The position numbers and the translations under genes are program-made. Shown in pieces: positions 57,199-64,000 of a stretch of 64,000 bases of DNA. Source of the stretch: Vallitalea guaymasensis (GTDB lineage Bacteria > Bacillota > Clostridia > Lachnospirales > Vallitaleaceae). The DNA is taken from NCBI RefSeq assembly GCF_018141425.1, contig NZ_CP058561.1, positions 5,394,001-5,458,000 on the forward strand, in the 5' to 3' direction. Position 1 is the first letter of the stretch. Each line of letters opens with the position of its first letter. The notes beneath the pieces are model-generated. The model did not search any database, was not told where the DNA came from, and saw only the letters and a program-made list of their open reading frames with translations.

Positions 57199-57579
57199 TT
57201 ATAATTCAAATCTTACAGGTAATAAATCTTCAACCATGTATTCTCTAGTCTCTCCATCATTGTTGGCTAAGATAATTTTACCTTCTGGCATTAATTCAGC
57301 TAGTACCTGTCTACAGATACCACATGGAGGTGTGAAATCTCCACTTGAACTAACTACTGCAATAGCATCAAATTCTCTATCTCCTTCTGATACCGCCTTA
57401 AATAGCGCAGTCCTTTCAGCACAATTTGTTGCACCAAATGAAGCATTTTCTATATTACATCCAGTATATATTTTGCCACCTTTTGTAACAACAGCAGCTC
57501 CTACTTTGAATTTTGAGTATGGAACATATGCCATTTCTTTAGCTTTCATAGCTTCATTAACTAATTCGCTATAATTCAT
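57199..57579 (-). CDS. cdd: Cytidine deaminase
   Basis: 126-residue tetrameric-type cytidine deaminase of pyrimidine salvage. Zinc and catalytic motifs are CNIENASFGATNCAERTALF near 48-67 (C, with Glu of CAE) and PPCGICRQVLAE near 84-95. Normal length. Last gene of the yqfC-to-cdd group, the same neighbour relation as in Bacillus apart from the inserted DUF3048 gene; era, next in Bacillus, is not here. Confidence 0.97.
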   Translation of the reverse strand: MNYSELVNEAMKAKEMAYVPYSKFKVGAAVVTKGGKIYTGCNIENASFGATNCAERTALFKAVSEGDREFDAIAVVSSSGDFTPPCGICRQVLAELMPEGKIILANNDGETREYMVEDLLPVRFEL

Positions 57580-57620
57580 ACAATATCATATCCTTTCATA
57601 CATTAACTTAAACTTAGAAT

Positions 57621-58778
57621 TTATTTAGTAAAAGTAATTTTACTTTTTCTATTCTTAGGAAATACTGATACCCAAGTCTTGCCTTTGTTTAATTTTATTT
57701 CTTCACCATTCTCATTATAATACAATGTTGGTTTATAGTGAGATGGTTTCTTCCAAGTTATTTTCTGAGCTTTTCCATTAGTGATATAATATCCTTCACC
57801 TGAAGTCACTAGTGTCATATTCATGCAGCCATATTTATCACCTTTTATTGTCCATATGTTTGCAAATTGTATTATGATATTCTTATATTTCAATTGTTCA
57901 TCAGTTTCTCTATCTATATGCTTACCACCAAATTGGAATCTATAATATAAATTATCTTCTTCATTATATTCAAACCATGGTTTTTGCTCATAATGAGAAT
58001 ATGGTAGATCTATATAGGTAGCTTCCATATCTGAAGTTAGATTGATTTCTTCTTCTGAAAACTTGAATTTGGCTTCAAAGTCTTCTTTATTTGTTTCTCT
58101 ATAACCTACTTGTTTCCATGCTTTCAATAATTTATCATAACTTGTATATGTACTATGTGGTCTAACTCTTGTAGGGTCTTGATAACACATAACTGCATCC
58201 AAACCTGATAGTCCATCCATATGAGGAGAGTTCCATTCTTTGAACTTATCCTTCGCATAAGTACTTTTGCCGTAATGAACATAAATGGCATCATGGTCAA
58301 AAGCAAAATCCAAGTAGTAATGCCTAGCACTTCTGACTGGACCAATTTTTTCTGCATCAAAATCTCTAAAAATAGCATATAACCTTGTAATACCACCTTC
58401 AACAAGTGTTTCATATACTATATCAGCCTGTGCAATACCACTTTGAGGCATTGCAGCTTTCAGGTTGTTTATCATTATCCCAATGGGTCTTCTATTTGCT
58501 GCTTCCTCACTTATCCATTGACCAGTTAAAGTATTAATTACCTCACCTTCATGGTTGTTCACTACTTCTTCTACTTCTTGTGGTTCCTCATTATCCTCAA
58601 TATCTGTTGTATCATTGTTTTCTTGTTCTTCACTATCTGTTATATTGGTTTCAGCCTGGTTATCTTCATTTACACTAGTATCAGATACTTTCTTCTTGCA
58701 ACCTGTTACTGTGGACATTGTTAAAATCATTACCAGTATAATTGCTTTTATCATTACTTTATTCAGTACTTTATTCAT
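57621..58778 (-). CDS. DUF3048 (YerB-like) lipoprotein
   Basis: 385-residue secreted lipoprotein. A lipoprotein signal with lipobox VTGC gives a lipidated Cys near 27, followed by an acidic, Asn/Glu-rich linker to about 85. The DUF3048 domain then shows RPIGIMINNLKAAMPQSGIAQADIVYE, EGGITRLYAIF and GPVRSARHYYLDFA, and a C-terminal domain with WTIKGDKYGCMNMTLV and KGKTWVSVFP. YerB of Bacillus is of unknown function. It is inserted between dgkA and cdd, which are neighbours in Bacillus. Confidence 0.9.
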   Translation of the reverse strand: MNKVLNKVMIKAIILVMILTMSTVTGCKKKVSDTSVNEDNQAETNITDSEEQENNDTTDIEDNEEPQEVEEVVNNHEGEVINTLTGQWISEEAANRRPIGIMINNLKAAMPQSGIAQADIVYETLVEGGITRLYAIFRDFDAEKIGPVRSARHYYLDFAFDHDAIYVHYGKSTYAKDKFKEWNSPHMDGLSGLDAVMCYQDPTRVRPHSTYTSYDKLLKAWKQVGYRETNKEDFEAKFKFSEEEINLTSDMEATYIDLPYSHYEQKPWFEYNEEDNLYYRFQFGGKHIDRETDEQLKYKNIIIQFANIWTIKGDKYGCMNMTLVTSGEGYYITNGKAQKITWKKPSHYKPTLYYNENGEEIKLNKGKTWVSVFPKNRKSKITFTK

Positions 58779-58838
58779 TTTATTTCATACCCTTCTTTAG
58801 TAAAATTAAATTCCAAACCTATATTTATAAAATATATA

Positions 58839-59192
58839 TCATATTTTAGGTATAAACAATATACATCCAATGATCACTGCACCAAAAGCAGCTAATAAAG
58901 TTGCACCAGCAGCAATATCTTTTGCATATTTGCCTAATTGATTATATTTGTTACCGCATACTAAATCTACTGTATACTCCACAGCAGTGTTCAACAATTC
59001 AGTTATCATAACAATGAGTATGGTTATAACAAGTATTATATATTCCCACTTGGTAAAATTAAAATACCAAGCTAGCAACAATACAATAATCGTTGCTAAA
59101 ACATGAAGTTTAAAATTTCGCTCAGTTTTAAATGCCTGAAATATACCTCTAAAGGCGCATCTAAAACTATCGGTTAAATGTCTGTTTTTCAT
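58839..59192 (-). CDS. dgkA: Diacylglycerol/undecaprenol kinase
   Basis: 117-residue integral membrane kinase with three hydrophobic segments. The DgkA signature ITELLNTAVEYTVDL (Glu, Asn, Glu and Asp of the active site) is intact near 62-76. Gram-positive members mainly phosphorylate undecaprenol. It overlaps ybeY by 4 bases (ATGA), as in the conserved cluster. Confidence 0.93.
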   Translation of the reverse strand: MKNRHLTDSFRCAFRGIFQAFKTERNFKLHVLATIIVLLLAWYFNFTKWEYIILVITILIVMITELLNTAVEYTVDLVCGNKYNQLGKYAKDIAAGATLLAAFGAVIIGCILFIPKI

Positions 59193-59692
59193 CGTTTAAG
59201 ACCTACTTCATTTAAGATTTGTTGTTGTTTTGCATTCATAACTTGTTCTTCCTCATTTATTATATGGTCATACCCCATTAAATGTAACATGCTATGAGCT
59301 GTTAAAAACCCAATTTCTCTTTCGATTGAATGTCCATATTCCTTAGCTTGTTCATAAGCTCTCTCAAGGGATATTATTATATCACCTAACATAAGCTCTC
59401 CTGTATCAAGGTCAAACCATTCGTCATTATCTTCATCAATATCATCGAATTCACTTGGCTTAGTAAAATCTATTAATGGAAAGGATAATACATCTGTCGG
59501 CTTGTCCATATCTCTATGTTCTCTATTGATTTTTCTTATTTCTTCGTTATTGGTTATTGTTACGCTTACTTCTATTTCATATGGGCATTTTTCTTGGTCC
59601 AATGAGACAGCAATTACCTTATTTATTATATCTGCATATTCTTTACTAAAGTTTTGTTCGGTATCATTATTTATTATTATCGACAACTTCAT
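59189..59692 (-). CDS. ybeY: YbeY endoribonuclease, rRNA maturation factor
   Basis: 167-residue metal-dependent RNase with the zinc triad H-x3-H-x5-H in HSMLHLMGYDH near 132-142 and REIGFLTAHS before it. It has a long acidic insert (DEFDDIDEDNDEW-like, about residues 78-92). AGGAGG lies only two bases before ATG 59692, so translation may instead start at the third codon, TTG 59686, which is spaced eight bases. It overlaps the pgpH-like gene by 26 bases. Confidence 0.94.
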   Translation of the reverse strand: MKLSIIINNDTEQNFSKEYADIINKVIAVSLDQEKCPYEIEVSVTITNNEEIRKINREHRDMDKPTDVLSFPLIDFTKPSEFDDIDEDNDEWFDLDTGELMLGDIIISLERAYEQAKEYGHSIEREIGFLTAHSMLHLMGYDHIINEEEQVMNAKQQQILNEVGLKR

Positions 59693-61079
59693 TTCCTCCT
59701 ACTTTGTTATCTGGATATTTTACCCTTTCATGGTATAATCCATTATACACCTTCATGAAAGAATTGCCAATAATAGGTAGTTCTTTTATTTTCAGATTAC
59801 ATTCGTTCAATTGCCCTTCAGCAAATTTATTGTTTATAATCTCTTCTATACATTTTTCAATATTCGATAGATTTCTTTTGTTTTCTGGTAAAGACCTTAT
59901 ATAAGCTTCTGTACAATCAGCTAACATGATTATAGCAGCTTCATTTGTTTGTGGTTTTGGTCCAGAATATTTGAAGTCATTTTCATCAACATCAAAACCA
60001 TCACTATTATCTTTTGCTTTAAAATAAAAGTATTTAACTAAAGTATCCCCTTGATGCTGCTTAATAATACTTCTAACTGTTTTTGGCAGATGATTTTCTA
60101 TTGCAAGCTTAACTCCATATTCTACATGATTAATTATTATCTCAGCACTTGCAGCAGGGTCTAATTCATCATGAGGATTAACGCCATCCTGATTCTCTGT
60201 AAAATACATAGGATTCTTTAATTTACCTATATCATGGTATAGAGCTCCTGTTCTAGCCAATAATGCATCTGCACCTATATCATTAGCTGCTGTTTCAGCT
60301 AAATTAGATACCATTTGACTATGATGATATGTACCTGGAGCCTCTAACAATAATCTTTGTATCAGTTTTTGATCTGAGTTAGTTAATTCTAGTAATTTTA
60401 ATGGAGTAGAAACATCAAATAATGTCTCCCATAAAGGCAAACTACCTATAGTTATTATTACTGAGAATATGGAATTGAGAACGCCATAAAATAAGTCAGT
60501 AACATTAAAATCAGAAAAACTACCGTTCTGATAAAGGTTTATAAGCACTACCAAAATTATATTAACAATACATAAATACCCTGATACGAAAACAATCTTG
60601 TTTCTTTTCTTAGCCTGGGTTATCACTAGGCAAGATAGTGTACCGGAAATTGTATAGAACAGAAAGAACTCTATACCGTTACCACTTACCAGTAAACCTA
60701 CTATAGTCAATAAAATATTTGTCATAATTCCTAATCTGTTATCAATCATAATAGCTATCAGCATACCAGCTATCGGAATTGGTATAAGAAGATAAGGCAG
60801 TCTATTCATGGAAACTACAACAATCATCAGTATTATATAAATACAAGTATAAAGTAATATTCTATTTTTATGCTTAAACAAATCTTTATTAAAAAAGTAT
60901 ATATATACATATAACATTGCAAACAATAGAATTACAAAACAGCCTACGCTCAGTTTAATAAAGAAATCACTACTACCTAATGCTATTACAGTTGATACTA
61001 TTGTAGCTAATACCGCGAATATTGCTAGAAAAGTTATCAACAAACTTATCTTTGACCTATGATTCTCTTTGGTTTTCAT
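59667..61079 (-). CDS. pgpH: Short PgpH-type HD-domain c-di-AMP phosphodiesterase
   Basis: 470-residue membrane protein with about seven hydrophobic segments in residues 10-215, then a cytoplasmic HD domain: YHHSQMVSNLAE with H252/H253 and ALYHDIGK with H282-D283. PgpH of Listeria and Bacillus hydrolyses c-di-AMP and has about 700 residues, including a large extracellular 7TMR-HDED domain. That domain is absent here: the protein goes from the first helix straight to the membrane bundle. The intracellular enzyme part appears intact. It follows phoH by 14 bases in the conserved order. Confidence 0.9.
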   Translation of the reverse strand: MKTKENHRSKISLLITFLAIFAVLATIVSTVIALGSSDFFIKLSVGCFVILLFAMLYVYIYFFNKDLFKHKNRILLYTCIYIILMIVVVSMNRLPYLLIPIPIAGMLIAIMIDNRLGIMTNILLTIVGLLVSGNGIEFFLFYTISGTLSCLVITQAKKRNKIVFVSGYLCIVNIILVVLINLYQNGSFSDFNVTDLFYGVLNSIFSVIITIGSLPLWETLFDVSTPLKLLELTNSDQKLIQRLLLEAPGTYHHSQMVSNLAETAANDIGADALLARTGALYHDIGKLKNPMYFTENQDGVNPHDELDPAASAEIIINHVEYGVKLAIENHLPKTVRSIIKQHQGDTLVKYFYFKAKDNSDGFDVDENDFKYSGPKPQTNEAAIIMLADCTEAYIRSLPENKRNLSNIEKCIEEIINNKFAEGQLNECNLKIKELPIIGNSFMKVYNGLYHERVKYPDNKVGGNEVVDNNK

Positions 61080-61093
61080 ATCTCTCCCCCATC

Positions 61094-62065
61094 TTATCGT
61101 TTAGTATTTTTGTTCTCATAATTTTCATAAGCGTTTATTATTTTTTGAACTAATGGATGCCTTACAACATCTTTACTAGTCAAATTAGCTATTCCTATAT
61201 CATTGATATTCTTAAGTATTCTAGAAGCTACTTCCAATCCGGATTTTTGACCCCCTGGTAAATCCTTCTGTGTTACATCACCTGTGATGACTGCTTTTGA
61301 ATTGAATCCTATTCTTGTTAAAAACATTTTCATCTGAGCAGGTGTAGTGTTCTGAGCTTCATCTAATACTATAAAACTGTTATCAAGGGTTCTTCCTCTC
61401 ATATAAGCCAAGGGAGCTACTTCTATCAGACCTTTCTCCATGTTTTTTAAGAATGTATCAGCTCCCATAATTTCATATAGAGCATCATATAGAGGTCTTA
61501 AATAAGGGTCTATCTTACTTTGCAAGTCACCAGGTAAGAATCCCAATTTTTCCCCAGCTTCTATTGCTGGTCTAGTAAGAATGATCCTATTCACTTCATT
61601 GTTCTTGAATGCAGTTATAGCATTAGCCATTGCCAAATAAGTTTTTCCTGTACCAGCTGGACCAATACCAAATACAATCATTTTCTTTCTAATTAGATCA
61701 ATATATTTTTTTTGACCTAATGTCTTAGGTCTTATGTGTTTACCTCCTGGGGTTACACATATCAGGTCATCATTTAATTTACTCATCTCTTCTTCTTTTT
61801 GCTTTTCACATAACGCCAATGTATAATCAACATTTTGCTCTGTTATTTCTATATCCTTATTGGCAGTATCTATTAATTGTTTGATTACTCTATTTGCTAT
61901 ATTAACAGACTTCTGTTCGCCAATTATCTTAACCTCATTGTCTCTATTTATGATATTAACGCCTAATTTTTTTTCTATAATCTTAATATTATTATCATAC
62001 TGTCCAAATACATTCACAATTATTTCATGGGGTATTTGAATCGTCTTCTCTAAAGTATTCTTCAT
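61094..62065 (-). CDS. phoH: PhoH-like P-loop ATPase
   Basis: 323-residue PhoH/YbeZ-type ATPase. An N-terminal KH-like region precedes Walker A in GIGPAGTGKTYLA near 136 and Walker B FIVLDEAQNTTP near 235. It is functionally linked to YbeY in ribosome and RNA maturation. ATG 62065 is preferred because GGAGG lies seven bases upstream; an in-frame ATG at 62107 would add 14 residues that overlap yqfD. It still overlaps the yqfD end by 41 bases. Confidence 0.94.
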   Translation of the reverse strand: MKNTLEKTIQIPHEIIVNVFGQYDNNIKIIEKKLGVNIINRDNEVKIIGEQKSVNIANRVIKQLIDTANKDIEITEQNVDYTLALCEKQKEEEMSKLNDDLICVTPGGKHIRPKTLGQKKYIDLIRKKMIVFGIGPAGTGKTYLAMANAITAFKNNEVNRIILTRPAIEAGEKLGFLPGDLQSKIDPYLRPLYDALYEIMGADTFLKNMEKGLIEVAPLAYMRGRTLDNSFIVLDEAQNTTPAQMKMFLTRIGFNSKAVITGDVTQKDLPGGQKSGLEVASRILKNINDIGIANLTSKDVVRHPLVQKIINAYENYENKNTKR

Positions 62066-63272
62066 ATCCTTGCCTCCGCTCATTTTCATCAAAGTATTTT
62101 TTTTCACCTATTTTTTCAATTACTACTATGATTCCATCTGCAACTATTTTATCAGCCGATTCAATAATTTCAATTTCATTATTGACTATTTGCTTCTTAG
62201 AATCTTCCAGTTCTTTTAAATACCTTGTCATGTTTTCATTTATTATATTGGTTGCTTGTTCATTTGTATAAGTTTCTTCTATTAGTTTGTATTCTTCATA
62301 AGACGTTTTGTGAGTACTTATTGGCAAATAAAAGTTGTCGAATAAACAAATTTCATCACATGTGGTTATTTTATCATAATTACTATATTTAATTCTAGGT
62401 TTTAATAAATTTATTTTAAAATTTAATATTTTTAATGCATTATCTTTCTTCTTATTATTCGTATATATCTTATTGACATACTTCAAATTAACTTCATCAT
62501 GATACGGATAAATGGTTTTCATATATATGTCAGCATCAGAATGAGTAAATTCAATTGCTTTGATTTCTTCTAATTCTTTTATTTCTAATGTTCCTGAAAC
62601 CAGTACATCCCCTTCTTCTACAACATCTCCTTTTACTACCTTAGGAGAACCTGTTCTGGTTACAATAGAAACTATAACACCCTTTTTATTAGATAGAATA
62701 TCACAAGACTTACTTAAATCTTCAATTTTAATATTATTTCGACCCTCTTCAATTTGAATAAGTAATTTTGTTCCTGTCATCTCGCAAGTTACCCAATTGA
62801 TATTACCGTAATTCTTAAGTAAGATTTTTTCTAATTCACTACACTTAACATCTTTTTTCCACATCCCAACAAAATGTGACTGAGTATTAAGAAATTTAAT
62901 AAGATGTTCATCTGTATACATAGAATTACCTTCAATATCAATTTTCCATATAAATAAAGATAACAAAAAGACTATTGCCATACAAATGATCATTCCAAAT
63001 AGGAATATCTTTCTTTTCCTAAAGATTAGAAATCTAAAAGGCAAACCTATTTTCTTGGTTATTCTCACCTTACATCCTGTTTTTTTAACTAGTGGACGTA
63101 TTAATTTGAAACCTTTTGCACTAATATAAAGATTAAACCCATTATTAACACTTTTGACATTCCATATATATATACCTCTATTAGCGCATAGGTTGATAAA
63201 TCTCTCAGGTGAAAAACCACTTACATTTATAATAACATAGCCTCTTAGATATTTCCATATTTCAAGAAGCAA
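62025..63272 (-). CDS. yqfD: Sporulation protein YqfD
   Basis: 415-residue single-pass membrane protein. A cytoplasmic N-terminal domain (RGYVIINVSGFSPERFINLC) is followed by a basic stretch RFLIFRKRKIF, a membrane segment near 91-110 (FGMIICMAIVFLLSLFIW) and an extracellular FtsQ/POTRA-like part (IDIEGNSMYTDEHL). Its spore function is known mainly from genetics in Bacillus. The start is TTG 63272, preceded by GAAGGGTGA. It follows yqfC by 47 bases. Confidence 0.93.
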   Translation of the reverse strand: MLLEIWKYLRGYVIINVSGFSPERFINLCANRGIYIWNVKSVNNGFNLYISAKGFKLIRPLVKKTGCKVRITKKIGLPFRFLIFRKRKIFLFGMIICMAIVFLLSLFIWKIDIEGNSMYTDEHLIKFLNTQSHFVGMWKKDVKCSELEKILLKNYGNINWVTCEMTGTKLLIQIEEGRNNIKIEDLSKSCDILSNKKGVIVSIVTRTGSPKVVKGDVVEEGDVLVSGTLEIKELEEIKAIEFTHSDADIYMKTIYPYHDEVNLKYVNKIYTNNKKKDNALKILNFKINLLKPRIKYSNYDKITTCDEICLFDNFYLPISTHKTSYEEYKLIEETYTNEQATNIINENMTRYLKELEDSKKQIVNNEIEIIESADKIVADGIIVVIEKIGEKKYFDENERRQGYEEYFREDDSNTP

Positions 63273-63319
63273 ATGTCACCCTTCTTCCTCTTTTAATTTT
63301 TTATATTACCCACTTAATC

Positions 63320-63610
63320 CTAATACTTGATTTTTTTTATTTGACCAGTTATCTTGATTTCTTCATCTGTAAGATATGTAATTAAGAAATGATTACCCTC
63401 TAATTCTATTAATCCATTTTTGGTTTTCACCTTTAAAAATTGTTCGTCATATTCCACTATCCCTTTATAATTCTCAATAAGCATCTCCCGTTTTCCAGTA
63501 AGAGTTATAATTGAATCCCCAAGTGCTACATCTCTGGGCACTTCTAATATTTCTGCTATATGAAATTTTTTATCATTATTTTTCTCTTTTTTCTTTTTAC
63601 TAATTGTCAT
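63320..63610 (-). CDS. yqfC: YqfC, YabP/YqfC-family sporulation protein
   Basis: 96-residue protein of the YabP/YqfC family: AEILEVPRDVALGDSIITLTGKREMLIENYKGIVEYDE is the family core, preceded by a Lys-rich head. It is made in sporulating cells in Bacillus and pairs with YqfD. AAGGTGAG lies seven bases before the ATG. Confidence 0.92.
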   Translation of the reverse strand: MTISKKKKEKNNDKKFHIAEILEVPRDVALGDSIITLTGKREMLIENYKGIVEYDEQFLKVKTKNGLIELEGNHFLITYLTDEEIKITGQIKKIKY

Positions 63611-63649
63611 TCATCCTCTCACCTTGTTGAAGGGTATCCTCCAACTCAT
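63611..63649 (-). CDS. Possible 12-residue leader peptide before yqfC
   Basis: ATG at 63649 opens a 12-codon frame (MSWRIPFNKVRG) that ends in a TGA directly before, and in frame with, the yqfC ATG. It has a stronger ribosome binding site (AAAGGAGGGG, about three bases before the ATG) than yqfC itself. It could be a translated leader that couples or limits yqfC translation, or chance. Confidence 0.3.
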   Translation of the reverse strand: MSWRIPFNKVRG

Positions 63650-63748
63650 ATTCCCCTCCTTTATACATAAATATGTTTATTATATATCTAATATTCTATA
63701 AGTTGAATTAAAAAACAATAAGATTGATTAGTAAAAAAATGCACTAAA

Positions 63749-63774
63749 AAAGCTGTTGATAAATCAACAGCTTT
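63749..63774 (-). terminator. Terminator after the YqeY-like gene
   Basis: Twelve-bp perfect stem AAAGCTGTTGAT/ATCAACAGCTTT with a 2-base central loop (effectively a 4-base loop), overlapping the stop codon and followed on the minus strand by TTTTTAGTGC. It separates this gene from yqfC. Confidence 0.88.
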
Positions 63775-64000
63775 ATTTTAAGATATTTCTTATTATTTCA
63801 CTTACCTTTTTATTATCTGCTTTACCTTGTACCTTTGGTATTATAGCAGACATTACTTTACCCATATCCTTCATTGAGGAAGCACCAACTTCTTCGATAG
63901 TTTTTTCAACTATAGAAGTTAATTCTTCATCCGATAACTGTTCGGGTAAATAAGACATCAAAATATTAATCTCTACTTTTAAGTCATCAACTAAATCTGT
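63773..64000 (-). CDS. GatB/YqeY-domain protein, 3' part (5' end outside window)
   Basis: The frame is open to the right edge, and the translated sequence upstream of the first internal ATG (TDLVDDLKVEINIL) continues the family, so the gene starts outside the window. Visible C-terminal motifs are SYLPEQLSDEELTSIVEK and VGASSMKDMGKVMSAIIPKVQGKADNKKVSEIIR, diagnostic of YqeY-type proteins. The domain resembles the tRNA-binding tail of GatB; its cellular role is unclear. YqeY sits in the same region of the Bacillus chromosome. Confidence 0.92.
   Translation of the reverse strand, partial: TDLVDDLKVEINILMSYLPEQLSDEELTSIVEKTIEEVGASSMKDMGKVMSAIIPKVQGKADNKKVSEIIRNILK

Noticed and set aside
1-64000. 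CRISPR array, tRNA, rRNA or prophage genes
   Set aside because: No regularly spaced repeats, cloverleaf-like or rRNA-like segments, and no phage structural or integrase genes were seen.

Overview
The window is AT-rich, densely coded DNA from an endospore-forming, low-GC Gram-positive bacterium, most likely a member of the Clostridia. Evidence for this is the yqfC-yqfD-phoH-pgpH-ybeY-dgkA-cdd gene order, a BofC-like protein, a SpoVB/MurJ-type flippase, strong AGGAGG ribosome binding sites, a Gram-positive type Pel locus without outer-membrane genes, and a vanG-type cluster like those of clostridia. I see no rRNA, tRNA, CRISPR array, transposase or phage gene. Exact taxonomy cannot be read from the sequence alone.

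Layout. (1) 1-9260: a selenium-dependent molybdenum hydroxylase locus. ygfK (cut by the left edge) and a fused 2Fe-2S/molybdopterin hydroxylase run rightward and meet a leftward accessory operon (xdhC, a small P-loop NTPase, yqeC, mocA, yqeB) that starts at a consensus promoter. (2) 9263-16700: a complete vanG-type cluster, vanR-vanS then vanG-vanXY-vanT, followed by a FemAB-family gene. It should make D-Ala-D-Ser-ended peptidoglycan precursors; VanT carries Asn at the position expected for a serine racemase. (3) 16750-25640: housekeeping and envelope genes: Nudix, class B PBP with its SEDS partner, a U32 protein, zapA, a winged-helix regulator, ruvB and ruvA. (4) 25840-36243: a Rieske-FAD oxidoreductase overlapping a tocopherol cyclase-like gene, two Nudix genes, a DUF1292 protein with a His/Cys-rich head, DUF896-fthC-proA, a lipoprotein, proB, and an M32 carboxypeptidase.

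(5) 36310-48481: a Gram-positive type Pel exopolysaccharide operon read leftward: an epimerase-PelD fusion, pelE, a PelA-type deacetylase, pelF, pelG, then a large secreted protein made of four FN3 plus beta-sandwich units. A separate secreted GH114/GH166-type hydrolase diverges from it. The PelD part keeps an RxxD c-di-GMP I-site and has lost the GGDEF signature, so c-di-GMP probably gates polymer synthesis. The epimerase part has lost its catalytic Tyr. (6) 48543-57579: two flavoproteins separated by a strongly structured intergenic element (probable orphan RNA, 50213-50399), a GH36 alpha-galactosidase, a BofC-like protein with a duplicated domain, a lipid-linked flippase and cdd. (7) 57621-64000: a DUF3048 lipoprotein, dgkA, ybeY, a short PgpH-type c-di-AMP phosphodiesterase, phoH, yqfD, yqfC and the 3' part of a YqeY-like gene cut by the right edge.

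The strongest candidates for something not yet described are the Pel operon with its catalytically altered epimerase-PelD fusion and four-unit FN3 protein, the orphan structured RNA at 50213-50399, and the FemAB gene attached to a vanG cluster. All functional statements rest on motif and context recognition; no database search was run.
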